From: a bacterium
Lineage (GTDB): Bacteria > Calditrichota > Calditrichia > RBG-13-44-9
DNA: 45,195 nt
Assembly: GCA_020350205.1 (NCBI GenBank)
Contig: CP070707.1
Span: forward strand, 1,706,057 to 1,751,251
Direction: 5' to 3'
Made by a program: the position numbers and the translations under genes. Of the stretch, positions 17,572 through 26,202 are shown piece by piece; the stretch's first letter is position 1, and the number at the start of each line of letters is the position of its first letter. The notes below the pieces were generated by a model that made no database searches, was not told the origin of the DNA, and saw nothing but the letters and a program-made list of their open reading frames with translations.

Positions 17572-19407
17572 ATGAAAATTTACCGCCTTCTATATAAATT
17601 TCTGATGGTATCCTTCAGCAGTTTGTTTATTTTATCTTCAAGTCCGGCTGATGAACTGTGGGTGTATGATACCTCACTAAAAGCCGATGTCCTGTTCTGG
17701 AAAGCGGTTTTTACTGATTACCATAACAATCAGTATATTATTCATGATGCAGAAAATTTGAAAATAATATACAAGGTTGTTACCTTTGATTCCTCTTTAA
17801 GTGATTATAAAAAGGAAAAACATCTTGAGAAGGTCAAGGATGAGATAAAGGAAATACTTCTTGATTTACCAAGGAAGGAGGGTGGTTTAGAAGATTTATC
17901 GCATTTTGAGCAGTATCTGATTGACTTGTTCGGCACTCCCCTGAAGCAGGATATGCTCAAACGTGCCTCTCGCCAGATTCGTGCTCAGCAAGGAATGCGG
18001 AACTCATTTGAAGAAGGTCTGGCACGCTCTATTCCCCTTATCCCGTTTATGAAAGAAATATTCAGGCAGCAGAAATTGCCTGAAGAACTGGCCTATTTAC
18101 CTCATATTGAATCGTCGTTCAATCCTCGCGCCCGTTCTAAGGTAGGAGCAGCCGGTATGTGGCAGTTCATGCGATCCACCGGGCGCCTTTACATGAAGGT
18201 GAATCGTATTGTTGATGAACGGTATGATCCATTTATTTCCACCCAGGCCGCAGCCCGTTTGCTTAGTTACAACTATCAGAAGATCGGGGACTGGGGATTG
18301 GCGATTACAGCTTATAACTTTGGATTGGCGGGGATTACCAGGGCGGTAAAAGTGCATGGATCTGATTATATGGCTGTTAGGGAGTCTTTCAATCATCGAA
18401 AGTTTAAATTTGCTTCCCGTAATTTCTATCCGGAATTTTTAGCGGTATTGGAAATTATGCAGGATTATAAAGTCTATTTTCCCGAGGTACAGGCTGTGGA
18501 ACCTGAGGCGAATGTACGGTATCAGCTTAAACAGCGGGTAAAGTTTCCAAAACTGGCACAATTATTAGGAATAGGATTAAATGATTTTAAAGAATTGAAT
18601 CCTGCCTATTCCTCTCGGGCAGTTAAAGGGCGGGTTACCATTCCTCCCGGCTATTGGGTTAATGTACCTATTGAAAGTGACCTGGCGAAATTGGAGATGA
18701 ATCTCCAGATTCTGGCTGATGAGGAAAACCAGGAGCAGGAAATCCAGCAGTCGCAACAAGCGTATACTTTGCTTAAAGCCCCTGCTCTCAACCAAACTGA
18801 ACCTTCCAAAGAAAAACCAGTTTCCACTCCGCTTATTGATTACCAGAAGCCCGGTGTAGTAACGGATGAATCTTCCTGGAACGATTATCTCCCGATCTGG
18901 CATGAGAATCTCTCAAATATGAATAAAGAAAGATCTGAATTAACGCGACAACTGCACAATGATCTCCTTACTAAATTAGCAATAACGAATGGAAACATAA
19001 CGGTTTTTTCAAATGAAACTCTGGGACATTATGCTGATTGGTTACGAGTTCCCCTCTGGCAATTACAAAAACTCAATGGCATGGGCCGAAGGAAAACCAT
19101 CTATCAGGGACAACCGCTGAATCTGGATTTTAGCCATACTTCTGCTGAAGATTTTATAAAAAAACGTTTTAATTACCATCTTGAAATATTAAATAGTTTG
19201 CTGGAAGAAAAGGAATTAGTAAATTTTGTAGAATATCAGATTCACCCTGGAGAATCTGTATGGGAACTGGCAAGGTCTCGTTATCAGGTTCCCCTTGAAT
19301 TGATACAATATTTCAATATGAATTCTGACATGAATCGGCTCTATCCCGGGGATATTTTACGAATACCAGTTTTTCAAACAAATAAATCAGCGGAGGAGAC
19401 TTTATGA
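17572..19407 (+). CDS. mltD: Membrane-bound lytic murein transglycosylase D-like protein with LysM domains
   Basis: A 611-residue protein with a signal peptide (about 1-25). The SLT/GH23 domain shows PHIESSFNP with catalytic Glu180, then GAAGMWQFMRSTGRLY and AITAYNFGLAGITRAV, matching MltD rather than Slt. Three LysM-like peptidoglycan-binding segments follow (about 305-360, 460-525 and 555-605; the last, YQIHPGESVWELARSRYQVP, is the clearest), with a low-complexity Gln/Glu linker at about 385-400. No lipobox Cys is visible, unlike E. coli MltD. The stop codon overlaps the start of the next gene (ATGA), so expression is translationally coupled to the STAS protein downstream. Confidence 0.93.
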   Translation: MKIYRLLYKFLMVSFSSLFILSSSPADELWVYDTSLKADVLFWKAVFTDYHNNQYIIHDAENLKIIYKVVTFDSSLSDYKKEKHLEKVKDEIKEILLDLPRKEGGLEDLSHFEQYLIDLFGTPLKQDMLKRASRQIRAQQGMRNSFEEGLARSIPLIPFMKEIFRQQKLPEELAYLPHIESSFNPRARSKVGAAGMWQFMRSTGRLYMKVNRIVDERYDPFISTQAAARLLSYNYQKIGDWGLAITAYNFGLAGITRAVKVHGSDYMAVRESFNHRKFKFASRNFYPEFLAVLEIMQDYKVYFPEVQAVEPEANVRYQLKQRVKFPKLAQLLGIGLNDFKELNPAYSSRAVKGRVTIPPGYWVNVPIESDLAKLEMNLQILADEENQEQEIQQSQQAYTLLKAPALNQTEPSKEKPVSTPLIDYQKPGVVTDESSWNDYLPIWHENLSNMNKERSELTRQLHNDLLTKLAITNGNITVFSNETLGHYADWLRVPLWQLQKLNGMGRRKTIYQGQPLNLDFSHTSAEDFIKKRFNYHLEILNSLLEEKELVNFVEYQIHPGESVWELARSRYQVPLELIQYFNMNSDMNRLYPGDILRIPVFQTNKSAEETL

Positions 19408-19757
19408 AAATTAAGGAAAAAATTGAAGGTGATGTGGCTGTTCTAACGATTGGCGGAAATATGATGGGTGGCCCTGAGACCATGGCTTTACATGATAAAG
19501 TCAAAAGTCTGGGCGCGGATGGGATTAAGCGGGTAGTCATCGATTTGAAAGGGGTAAAATGGATGAACAGTTCCGGTCTGGGCGTTTTAATGGCCTGTAT
19601 GTCGACCCTGAATAATACAGGTGGAAAATTAAAGTTAGCCAGCGTTACCGAAAAAGTGAAAAGTCTTCTGGTCATCACCCAGTTGATGAGAATTTTCGAT
19701 ACCTATGAGAATGCCGAAAGAGCCGTTGCTTCTTTCTATGAGGAACAGCACAATTAA
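19404..19757 (+). CDS. STAS-domain protein, anti-sigma factor antagonist family
   Basis: A 117-residue single STAS domain. The conserved core VVIDLKGVKWMNSSGLGVLM contains the Ser57 equivalent to the phosphorylated Ser of SpoIIAA/RsbV. Members of this family relieve anti-sigma factors by partner switching when dephosphorylated. GGAGGAG at 19392-19398 precedes the ATG, which overlaps the mltD stop. No RsbW/SpoIIAB-type kinase or sigma factor is in the window, so the partner is elsewhere. The histidine kinase two genes on is of a different class. Confidence 0.92.
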   Translation: MKIKEKIEGDVAVLTIGGNMMGGPETMALHDKVKSLGADGIKRVVIDLKGVKWMNSSGLGVLMACMSTLNNTGGKLKLASVTEKVKSLLVITQLMRIFDTYENAERAVASFYEEQHN

Positions 19758-19842
19758 GCGGGTTGTCCTAGACTATTTCCTGATATGAAAAATTTTGCAG
19801 AAAAGAAATACCTTGTTATTTCACGCGATATAACCGACATGC

Positions 19843-20538
19843 GTGAGAATGGAAATTTATCATAAACATTCCTGGAAGGTTTCTACAGAGGAAGCAAAAA
19901 GGATTCAGTTAGAACTCAAATCCCACTTGGATTTCCATTTTAAGATAGATCCGTCCCGGAATCAGATCATTGCTGCGGCCGATATTTCTTATAATCGCAA
20001 TGATGACAATCTCTTTGCGGTAGTTGTTCTACTGAGCTATCCAGATCTGGATGTGATTGGAGAATATACCCACCGTTGCAAAGCTCAATTTCCCTATATT
20101 CCTGGTTTTCTCAGTTTCCGGGAGATACCCCCGCTACTGGAAATTTTTAATAACATTCAAAATCCCCCTAATATTATTCTGTGCGATGGACAGGGTATCG
20201 CCCATCCCCGTGGTTTTGGTTTGGCATCTCACCTGGGACTGCTTCTGGAAACTCCGGCTATAGGATGTGCAAAATCCCTCCTGGTGGGCGATTATCAGAA
20301 CTTAGCTTCCTCAAAAGGAAGTACTTCCCCGCTGAAATATCAGAATCGCACAGTAGGTATGGCCATCCGAACTCGTGAGGGTGTTAAACCTGTTTTTGTC
20401 TCTGTCGGTCATAAAATCAGGCTTCAAGAGGCGGTCAAAATTGTTCTTCGCTGCTCCCCCAAATATCGCATACCGGCACCACTGCGTATCTCACATCGCA
20501 AAGTAAATGATTTAAGAAAAATATTTGGAAGAGATTAA
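19843..20538 (+). CDS. nfi: Endonuclease V (deoxyinosine 3' endonuclease)
   Basis: A 231-residue DNA repair nuclease that cuts near deoxyinosine formed by adenine deamination. All family landmarks are present: Asp47 in AAADISYN, the wedge motif PYIPGFLSFRE, Asp115 in LCDGQGIAHPRGFG, and Lys144 in GCAKSLL. Length is normal for the family. The start is GTG at 19843, with ATG at 19849 an equally possible choice; neither has a strong ribosome binding site. It lies 85 bases after the STAS gene in the same direction. Confidence 0.93.
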   Translation: MRMEIYHKHSWKVSTEEAKRIQLELKSHLDFHFKIDPSRNQIIAAADISYNRNDDNLFAVVVLLSYPDLDVIGEYTHRCKAQFPYIPGFLSFREIPPLLEIFNNIQNPPNIILCDGQGIAHPRGFGLASHLGLLLETPAIGCAKSLLVGDYQNLASSKGSTSPLKYQNRTVGMAIRTREGVKPVFVSVGHKIRLQEAVKIVLRCSPKYRIPAPLRISHRKVNDLRKIFGRD

Positions 20539-20543
20539 ATTCG

Positions 20544-20564
20544 ATAACATTTTTTTGATGTTAT
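20544..20564 (+). terminator. Weak AT-rich stem-loop after endonuclease V
   Basis: A perfect 7-bp stem (20544-20550 with 20558-20564) with a T-rich loop, 6 bases after the stop. There is no T-tract behind it, so terminator function is doubtful. Confidence 0.3.
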
Positions 20565-20612
20565 ATTAAAATGATTATATTTAGATAAAATAATATATAA
20601 GACAGGGATGAT

Positions 20613-22322
20613 ATGGGCGATTTAAGGGAACTGCAAAACAGGCTTCTTCAGAAAGAAAAGGAAATTTATTCCATTCAGAAAATTGGTCAGGCTCTGAGCA
20701 ATACCCTTCACCTGGATCAACTTCTTACTTTAATTATGAAAGAGATAACTCATCTGATGAATGCGGATCGCAGCACCCTTTACCTGTTGGATCACCGGAA
20801 AAAAGAAATCTGGTCCAAGATTGCTCTGAAAGCTGAAATAAAAGAAATCAGACAGAAAATTGGGGTGGGTATTTCCGGATATGTTGCCGGAACGGGAGAA
20901 ATTATTAATATTCCTGATGCATATCAGGATAAACGTTTCGATCCGACCACCGACAAAAAAACAGGCTATCATACCCGTTCAATCTTATGTATACCGGTCT
21001 GGGAACCGGGAACAGCAGAGAAATCTCGTAAAATTATGGGGGTGATTCAGGTTCTGAACAAACAGGAAGGTCCATTTACAACTGAAGATGAGGGGATACT
21101 CCAGGCTGTGGCGTCAGAGGTTGCAATCGCAATATCCAATGCCAGATTATATGAACAACTCGAAAAAAAGTATAACGAAATAGACCTTTTGTATGGTTTG
21201 GAACAGAAATTATCCGGAGTGTATCAACTATCCGAGCTTTTTCAGAGTATCCTGGCGGCAACAATTCGACATCTGAAATGTGATGAAACCGGACTGGTTT
21301 TTCCCGAGAAGGGCCGTTTGCAATATTTACGGGTGAATAAGAAAGGTCGACCTTTGTTGAAATCTCTATCTGCCCCGGGAGTGTCAACCTTTGTTGAAAT
21401 TACCGCACGAAAAGACAAAAATGAAATTCTGCGAACCATTAATCAAAATCTGAATAGTACTTTTGATTACTTTAAAAATATTCCCTTAGAATCGGTTCAG
21501 GGATCATTCAAATCTGTCATTTTTTTGCTGAATAATAAAACCCAATCTTTTGATTTTGCCGAGATGGATAAATCACAGGTTATCAATATCATTGCCCAAA
21601 AAATAATTCGTGCTGCAGATTTATACGATCTTAGGGAAAGACTTTTTCATCAGGAGAGATTATCCGCGGTCGGTCAAATGATGAGCACTATCGTTCATGA
21701 TTTGCGTAGCCCGGTAAACAGTATCGATGGATTTTTGGAATTACTTCTGGAAGATGATACCACCTCTGATGAAAAGGAAGAGTACGCCCAGATCATGAAA
21801 ATGGAGTTACAGTCCATCACACAGATGACCAGTGAAATACTGGACTTTGCCAAGGGAAAAACCAGTATTCTTCCCCGAAAAGTTGGAGTAGGAGACATTA
21901 TTAAAAGGTTTCAACCACAAGCCGAGCAACTGTTTCGGAATAGCGGCACCAAACTCCATATTGACCATTCTTCTGTTAAACTGCTTTATGCTGATATCGA
22001 TAAACTCATACGGGTTTTTTATAACATTGCAAAAAATGCCAAGGAGGCACTCCATAATAAAGGAGATTTTTATTTTAAAGTATCTGATAAAGACGGTGAG
22101 GTAATATTTGAACTAATTGATAATGGGCCGGGCATCCCCGACGAAATTAAAGGTCGGTTATTTGAGTCGTTCGTGACGAGTGGCAAAGAAAGCGGGACCG
22201 GTCTTGGATTGGCAATTGTAAAGAAAATTATTGACGAACACCATGGCCGTATTGAAATTAAATCTTCCAATACAACGGGCACGACTTTCAGCGTCACCTT
22301 ACCTGAATATAAACCTGAATAA
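20613..22322 (+). CDS. Cytoplasmic sensor histidine kinase with GAF domains
   Basis: A 569-residue protein without membrane segments. A GAF domain (about 20-180; TLYLLDHRKKEIWSKIA, IGVGISGYVAGTGEIINIPDAY) is followed by a second, weaker GAF-like region (about 190-340). Next come a HisKA dimerisation helix with phospho-acceptor His362 in STIVHDLRSPVNS, and a HATPase domain with N-box YNIAKNAKEAL, G1 DNGPGIPDEI and G2 GTGLGLAIVKKI. The input is probably a small cytoplasmic ligand or redox state. No response regulator is adjacent, so it is an orphan kinase. The next gene starts 24 bases after its stop, suggesting cotranscription. Confidence 0.92.
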   Translation: MGDLRELQNRLLQKEKEIYSIQKIGQALSNTLHLDQLLTLIMKEITHLMNADRSTLYLLDHRKKEIWSKIALKAEIKEIRQKIGVGISGYVAGTGEIINIPDAYQDKRFDPTTDKKTGYHTRSILCIPVWEPGTAEKSRKIMGVIQVLNKQEGPFTTEDEGILQAVASEVAIAISNARLYEQLEKKYNEIDLLYGLEQKLSGVYQLSELFQSILAATIRHLKCDETGLVFPEKGRLQYLRVNKKGRPLLKSLSAPGVSTFVEITARKDKNEILRTINQNLNSTFDYFKNIPLESVQGSFKSVIFLLNNKTQSFDFAEMDKSQVINIIAQKIIRAADLYDLRERLFHQERLSAVGQMMSTIVHDLRSPVNSIDGFLELLLEDDTTSDEKEEYAQIMKMELQSITQMTSEILDFAKGKTSILPRKVGVGDIIKRFQPQAEQLFRNSGTKLHIDHSSVKLLYADIDKLIRVFYNIAKNAKEALHNKGDFYFKVSDKDGEVIFELIDNGPGIPDEIKGRLFESFVTSGKESGTGLGLAIVKKIIDEHHGRIEIKSSNTTGTTFSVTLPEYKPE

Positions 22323-22346
22323 GAAAGACATTGCGAGTGGGTTAAA

Positions 22347-23087
22347 ATGTATTTTTCTGGGAGAACATTTAATTACAGTCTGATCGTTTTTTGTTTAATG
22401 ACCTCAGTGGCAGGAAGCAGATGTAATAAATTTAATGGACAAGACCAGAAGAAACCAGCAGATAGGTTAAGTGAAATGCGTATAAAAATGGTTGAATATC
22501 AGATTGAAGCCCGGGGTGTGAAAGATTTGCAGGTACTCGAAGCGCTTCGTAAGGTACCTCGCCATCTCTTTGTCCCGGAACATTTAAAAAATCAGGCCTA
22601 TGCAGATGAACCATTACCCATCGGTTCGGGTCAGACCATTTCTCAACCATACATTGTTGCATATATGACGGAACAATTGCACTTACAGGAGAAAGACCGG
22701 GTACTGGAAATCGGAACCGGCAGTGGCTATCAGGCCGCGATTCTGGCAGAATTGGTGGATTCAGTGTTCACGATTGAAATTTTGGAAGAATTATCGATAC
22801 AGGCTCAGAAAACACTCCGAAATTTGCATTATGACAATATTGAATTCAAAGTAGGTAATGGCTTTTATGGATGGCCGGAAAAAGCACCTTTTGATGCAAT
22901 CATTGTAACCGCAGCTCCTGAGAATATTCCCCAACCCCTCATCGATCAGCTTAAAATAACTGGACGAATGATCATACCGGTAGGAGATTTTTTTCAGGAG
23001 TTATATTTAATCCGTAAAACCCGTAAAGGTATCGAGAAAGAGCGAAAACTACCGGTGCGATTTGTCCCGCTGCAGGGTGAGCCATAA
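22347..23087 (+). CDS. pcm: Protein-L-isoaspartate O-methyltransferase with signal-like N-terminus
   Basis: Repairs isoaspartyl damage in proteins using S-adenosylmethionine. The Pcm core is clear: RKVPRHLFVPEHL, IGSGQTISQPYIVAYM, the SAM loop VLEIGTGSGYQAA, and FDAIIVTAAPENIPQPLIDQL. It has 246 residues against about 210 usual; the extra N-terminal 40 residues form a hydrophobic stretch (about 9-23) followed by Cys26, without a proper lipobox (GSRC). An internal Met (about residue 44) could start a normal cytoplasmic form, but has no obvious ribosome binding site. Either the enzyme is exported or the upstream start is wrong. Confidence 0.93.
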   Translation: MYFSGRTFNYSLIVFCLMTSVAGSRCNKFNGQDQKKPADRLSEMRIKMVEYQIEARGVKDLQVLEALRKVPRHLFVPEHLKNQAYADEPLPIGSGQTISQPYIVAYMTEQLHLQEKDRVLEIGTGSGYQAAILAELVDSVFTIEILEELSIQAQKTLRNLHYDNIEFKVGNGFYGWPEKAPFDAIIVTAAPENIPQPLIDQLKITGRMIIPVGDFFQELYLIRKTRKGIEKERKLPVRFVPLQGEP

Positions 23088-23378
23088 GATTCATTGCGCC
23101 ATCATATTTGTTTTTTCTCCTGCCCAGGAGAGCAGTTCGATATAGTATTTTCCTGATAATTTATTACTTTATAATAAAACAAAACTATAATCATGATTAT
23201 ATTTGATTGGGGTCAGGACAGCCCAGGAAGATGCTTACATAAAAGATATTGACAAATATTTGGTGAGGTAATTGAAATAAAATTATTCCAGGCTTACCCG
23301 TCGGATTTGTTAATTCTGAGATTTAGTGAGGGAACCCGCATGAGAGCCCAGAAAAGAAACCATCAAAGTTGAAAAGAG
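23088..23378. other. Intergenic region without a recognised gene
   Basis: About 290 AT-rich bases. A TTGACA hexamer at 23249-23254 has no matching -10. No RNA gene or convincing terminator was seen. Confidence 0.4.
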
Positions 23379-24509
23379 ATGACGATAGATAAAATTCAAC
23401 AGATAGAGCAAATAATTGGACCTGAATTCCAGCTTTTTCATAAATCCCGTTTTGGAAATTATGTGGTTTATAGAATTGGCATAAATCGCTTGAGTTCCGA
23501 CCAGATAGATGGAATAATTGAAGAGCTGGCCAGAAATAATTTTTATCCTTCTTTTGATCAACGAGACAGTGATTTGTATTTACATGTCACTTTTGAGAAG
23601 AAAACGGCGAAAAAATCGGGAATATGGATAAATGTTTTACTGTTTGTCCTCACTATAATAACTACCATGATGGCCGGGGCGGTCTTAGTGGGCAGAGATT
23701 ATTTTATACAATTCAGTAATATCACTTATGGTTGGAAATATTCCTTGGCAGTTCTATCGATTCTCACGGCACATGAATTCGGGCACTATTTTGCCGCCCG
23801 ATATCACAAAATCAAAGCGACTTTACCTTATTATATTCCGCTCCCTCTTCCGGGATTTCATTTTGGTACCCTGGGGGCCTTTATTAAAATGAAGTCGCCC
23901 TTACAAAGCCGTATTGCCCTGTTGGATGTGGGTGCAGCAGGTCCCCTGGCAGGATTTGTGGTCAGCTTGTTTTTCCTGGCCTTAGGGTATGGACAACTTC
24001 CCGATCAGCAGGGAATTATTCGGTTTGTGGAGACCATTCATCCCTGGAATATGAATGGTGAGGGATTAAATTTGGTTTTAGGTAATTCTTTGTTGTTTTC
24101 CTTTTTTAATGATGTACTTGCCGGTGGGCGGTTGCCGATGAATGAAATTTATCATTTCCCATTTATTTTTGCCGGCTGGATTGGGTTTTTAGTAACTGCG
24201 ATCAATCTGATTCCGATTGGCCAATTGGATGGGGGACATATTCTCTATGCGCTGGTTGAGAAACGGGCACGTCTATTTGGCATTTTCGCATTTTTACTAT
24301 TATTGCTTCTCAATTTTATACTGATTGTCCAATATCTCTCATTTGTGTGGGTCCTCTGGATAGTGCTGATTTTTGTTCTCATCGGCTTTCGACATCCCCC
24401 CACTGTAAATGACACCCTTCAATTAACTCCGAATAGGAACATTATCGGTTGGATTTGTCTGTTTTTGTTTATTCTTTGTTTCCCTCCGCTCCCCCTGTAT
24501 ATTTATTAA
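23379..24509 (+). CDS. Site-2 protease family (M50) membrane metalloprotease
   Basis: A 376-residue intramembrane zinc protease. About 85 cytoplasmic N-terminal residues precede several membrane helices. HEFGH (His132, Glu133, His136) gives the zinc and catalytic residues, GPLAGF follows, and the third ligand lies in NLIPIGQLDGGH. The sequence order and length resemble the short bacterial/plant EGY-like S2P group that lacks a PDZ domain. Substrates are unknown; such proteases often release membrane-held regulators. A small membrane-anchored protein follows 23 bases after the stop codon and may be functionally linked. Confidence 0.92.
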   Translation: MTIDKIQQIEQIIGPEFQLFHKSRFGNYVVYRIGINRLSSDQIDGIIEELARNNFYPSFDQRDSDLYLHVTFEKKTAKKSGIWINVLLFVLTIITTMMAGAVLVGRDYFIQFSNITYGWKYSLAVLSILTAHEFGHYFAARYHKIKATLPYYIPLPLPGFHFGTLGAFIKMKSPLQSRIALLDVGAAGPLAGFVVSLFFLALGYGQLPDQQGIIRFVETIHPWNMNGEGLNLVLGNSLLFSFFNDVLAGGRLPMNEIYHFPFIFAGWIGFLVTAINLIPIGQLDGGHILYALVEKRARLFGIFAFLLLLLLNFILIVQYLSFVWVLWIVLIFVLIGFRHPPTVNDTLQLTPNRNIIGWICLFLFILCFPPLPLYIY

Positions 24510-24532
24510 ATATGTCCAATGAGTAAGCATTC

Positions 24533-25126
24533 ATGATTGTTTATATAACAATTATTTTATCCCTCATTTTATTTGTCGTGGCAGGTCTCATTTGGCTACG
24601 CAAAGCTCAGTACGATGCCATCCATCGAAACTTTTTGGATTTGGTGGATCAGTATGGGGGACGGGTGGTTCGAGATGCCTTTGCCATCCGGCCCAAATTT
24701 ATGGGTAAATTTATGGATACTACCGTCACGGTCTCATTTTCCTCTGAAAAAAAAGATAAAAATAAATCCCGACAATACTATATTTCCATATTTTTGCAGG
24801 CGAACTCTATAATAAATTTTTCAATACTTTCTATGGATTGGCTGAGTAAAGAGGGACAAAATAAGCTGGGGGATAGAATTGTTAAGAACATCTTCGACCA
24901 AAAGTATCTGATTGAAGTTTCGGATAAAGAGCTAATGAAAAATTTGAATTCCAAGGCAATCGAAACCATGGTTTCGCGGATGCATCCATTTGCCTATGCA
25001 TTGGTAACTAAGAAAGGTATTATTCTGGAAAGACTATCTCAAAATCTCATTGAAGACACCGAATTTACCCAAATCAACGAGCTTCTTGAAGCATTATATG
25101 GCCTGACAAAAATATCACCCCAGTAG
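24533..25126 (+). CDS. Hypothetical protein with a single N-terminal membrane anchor
   Basis: A 197-residue protein with one N-terminal transmembrane helix (about 2-22) and a soluble mixed alpha/beta domain with no recognised motif. A middle segment (FMDTTVTVSFSSEKKDKNKS) suggests a beta hairpin with a charged loop. It is probably cotranscribed with the site-2 protease upstream, and its single-pass topology would fit a substrate or accessory factor of it; that is inference. The gene ends 13 bases from the convergent PRPP synthetase gene. Confidence 0.75.
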   Translation: MIVYITIILSLILFVVAGLIWLRKAQYDAIHRNFLDLVDQYGGRVVRDAFAIRPKFMGKFMDTTVTVSFSSEKKDKNKSRQYYISIFLQANSIINFSILSMDWLSKEGQNKLGDRIVKNIFDQKYLIEVSDKELMKNLNSKAIETMVSRMHPFAYALVTKKGIILERLSQNLIEDTEFTQINELLEALYGLTKISPQ

Positions 25127-25139
25127 CGCGCTTAATTTT

Positions 25140-26180
25140 TTATTTCAGAAGCTGACTGACTGACCGTTTTCGATTAATGTTGTATATGACTTTTGCAAAA
25201 AGCGGCGCTACACTGACTTCTTCGTACCATTCTGTGTTTTTAACAAATGCCTCCCCCCAGAAAACTGCATCTGTCCCGATGACCAGCTTAATGATTCCCT
25301 TCCGGTAAGCCTGCTCAATTTTTTCGACGGCATTTCCATTAAAAAAGGGAAGACTGACCGCTACATAGATATCCTGGGCGCCATTTTCTTTTAACAAAGT
25401 TGCGGCATGAATGAGGGTGCCGCCGGTCGCAATCATATCATCCACAATAAGAATATCTTTCCCTTCCACATCCCCAACCAATCGCATACTCTCAACTTCA
25501 CCGGGCTTACTGTAATCTCTCGCCTTATCGACAATGGCAAAACTGGTGCCCAGACGCTTGGAATAATGCCTGGCTTTCTCTGCACTGCCCACATCAGGGC
25601 CGGTAACGACCAGGTTCTTTTTGTTCAACTTTAGTTTATTCAGTAGATATTCGGTGATTTCTCCTGATGCATGCATATCTTCCAGCTTTGCATAATTGAA
25701 AAATCCCTGAATGGCTTCCGAATGAATGTCAAGGGTAAGAACTCGCTGGGCGCCGGCATCTTCTAAAAATTTTGCCACCAATTTTGCACTGATAGATTCG
25801 CGTGTTTTACGACGTTCCTGCCTGGCATACGGAAATTGGGGAATAACTACAGTAATATGATCCGGATCAGATTGATAAGCAGCATGGGTGGCTGTAATCA
25901 GGGCCATCAGATTGTCATTGACGCTGCGATCACTGAGCGGATCATCAATGCATTGTATAATATAAAAATCATCTCCACGGATAAATTCATTGATTACCAC
26001 TTTGACCTCACCGTTAGGAAAGACGATTTCCTGGGTATCCCTGAGACGGTACTCCAGGTTGTCATCTTCTTTCTTGGCGATCAGGCACAACTCACGAATA
26101 ACCCGCTCAGCGAAACTTTTTCCTGAATTACAGGCAGCGATGGACAAAACCCCCCGACTCTCTAATGGATACAATTGCAT
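25140..26180 (-). CDS. prs: Ribose-phosphate pyrophosphokinase (PRPP synthetase)
   Basis: Makes phosphoribosyl pyrophosphate from ribose 5-phosphate and ATP for nucleotide, His and Trp synthesis. A 346-residue cytoplasmic enzyme, slightly longer than the usual 310-320. Conserved elements include FPNGEVKV, QFPYARQERR (ATP site region), LDIHSEAIQGFF, and the PRPP loop ILIVDDMIATGGTL with Asp247 and Asp248. The ATG at 26178-26180 is preceded by AGGAAT. It is the last gene of a minus-strand operon, 22 bases after the inositol-phosphatase-family gene. Confidence 0.95.
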   Translation of the reverse strand: MQLYPLESRGVLSIAACNSGKSFAERVIRELCLIAKKEDDNLEYRLRDTQEIVFPNGEVKVVINEFIRGDDFYIIQCIDDPLSDRSVNDNLMALITATHAAYQSDPDHITVVIPQFPYARQERRKTRESISAKLVAKFLEDAGAQRVLTLDIHSEAIQGFFNYAKLEDMHASGEITEYLLNKLKLNKKNLVVTGPDVGSAEKARHYSKRLGTSFAIVDKARDYSKPGEVESMRLVGDVEGKDILIVDDMIATGGTLIHAATLLKENGAQDIYVAVSLPFFNGNAVEKIEQAYRKGIIKLVIGTDAVFWGEAFVKNTEWYEEVSVAPLFAKVIYNINRKRSVSQLLK

Positions 26181-26202
26181 ATCGATTCCTATAACTTAAG
26201 GT

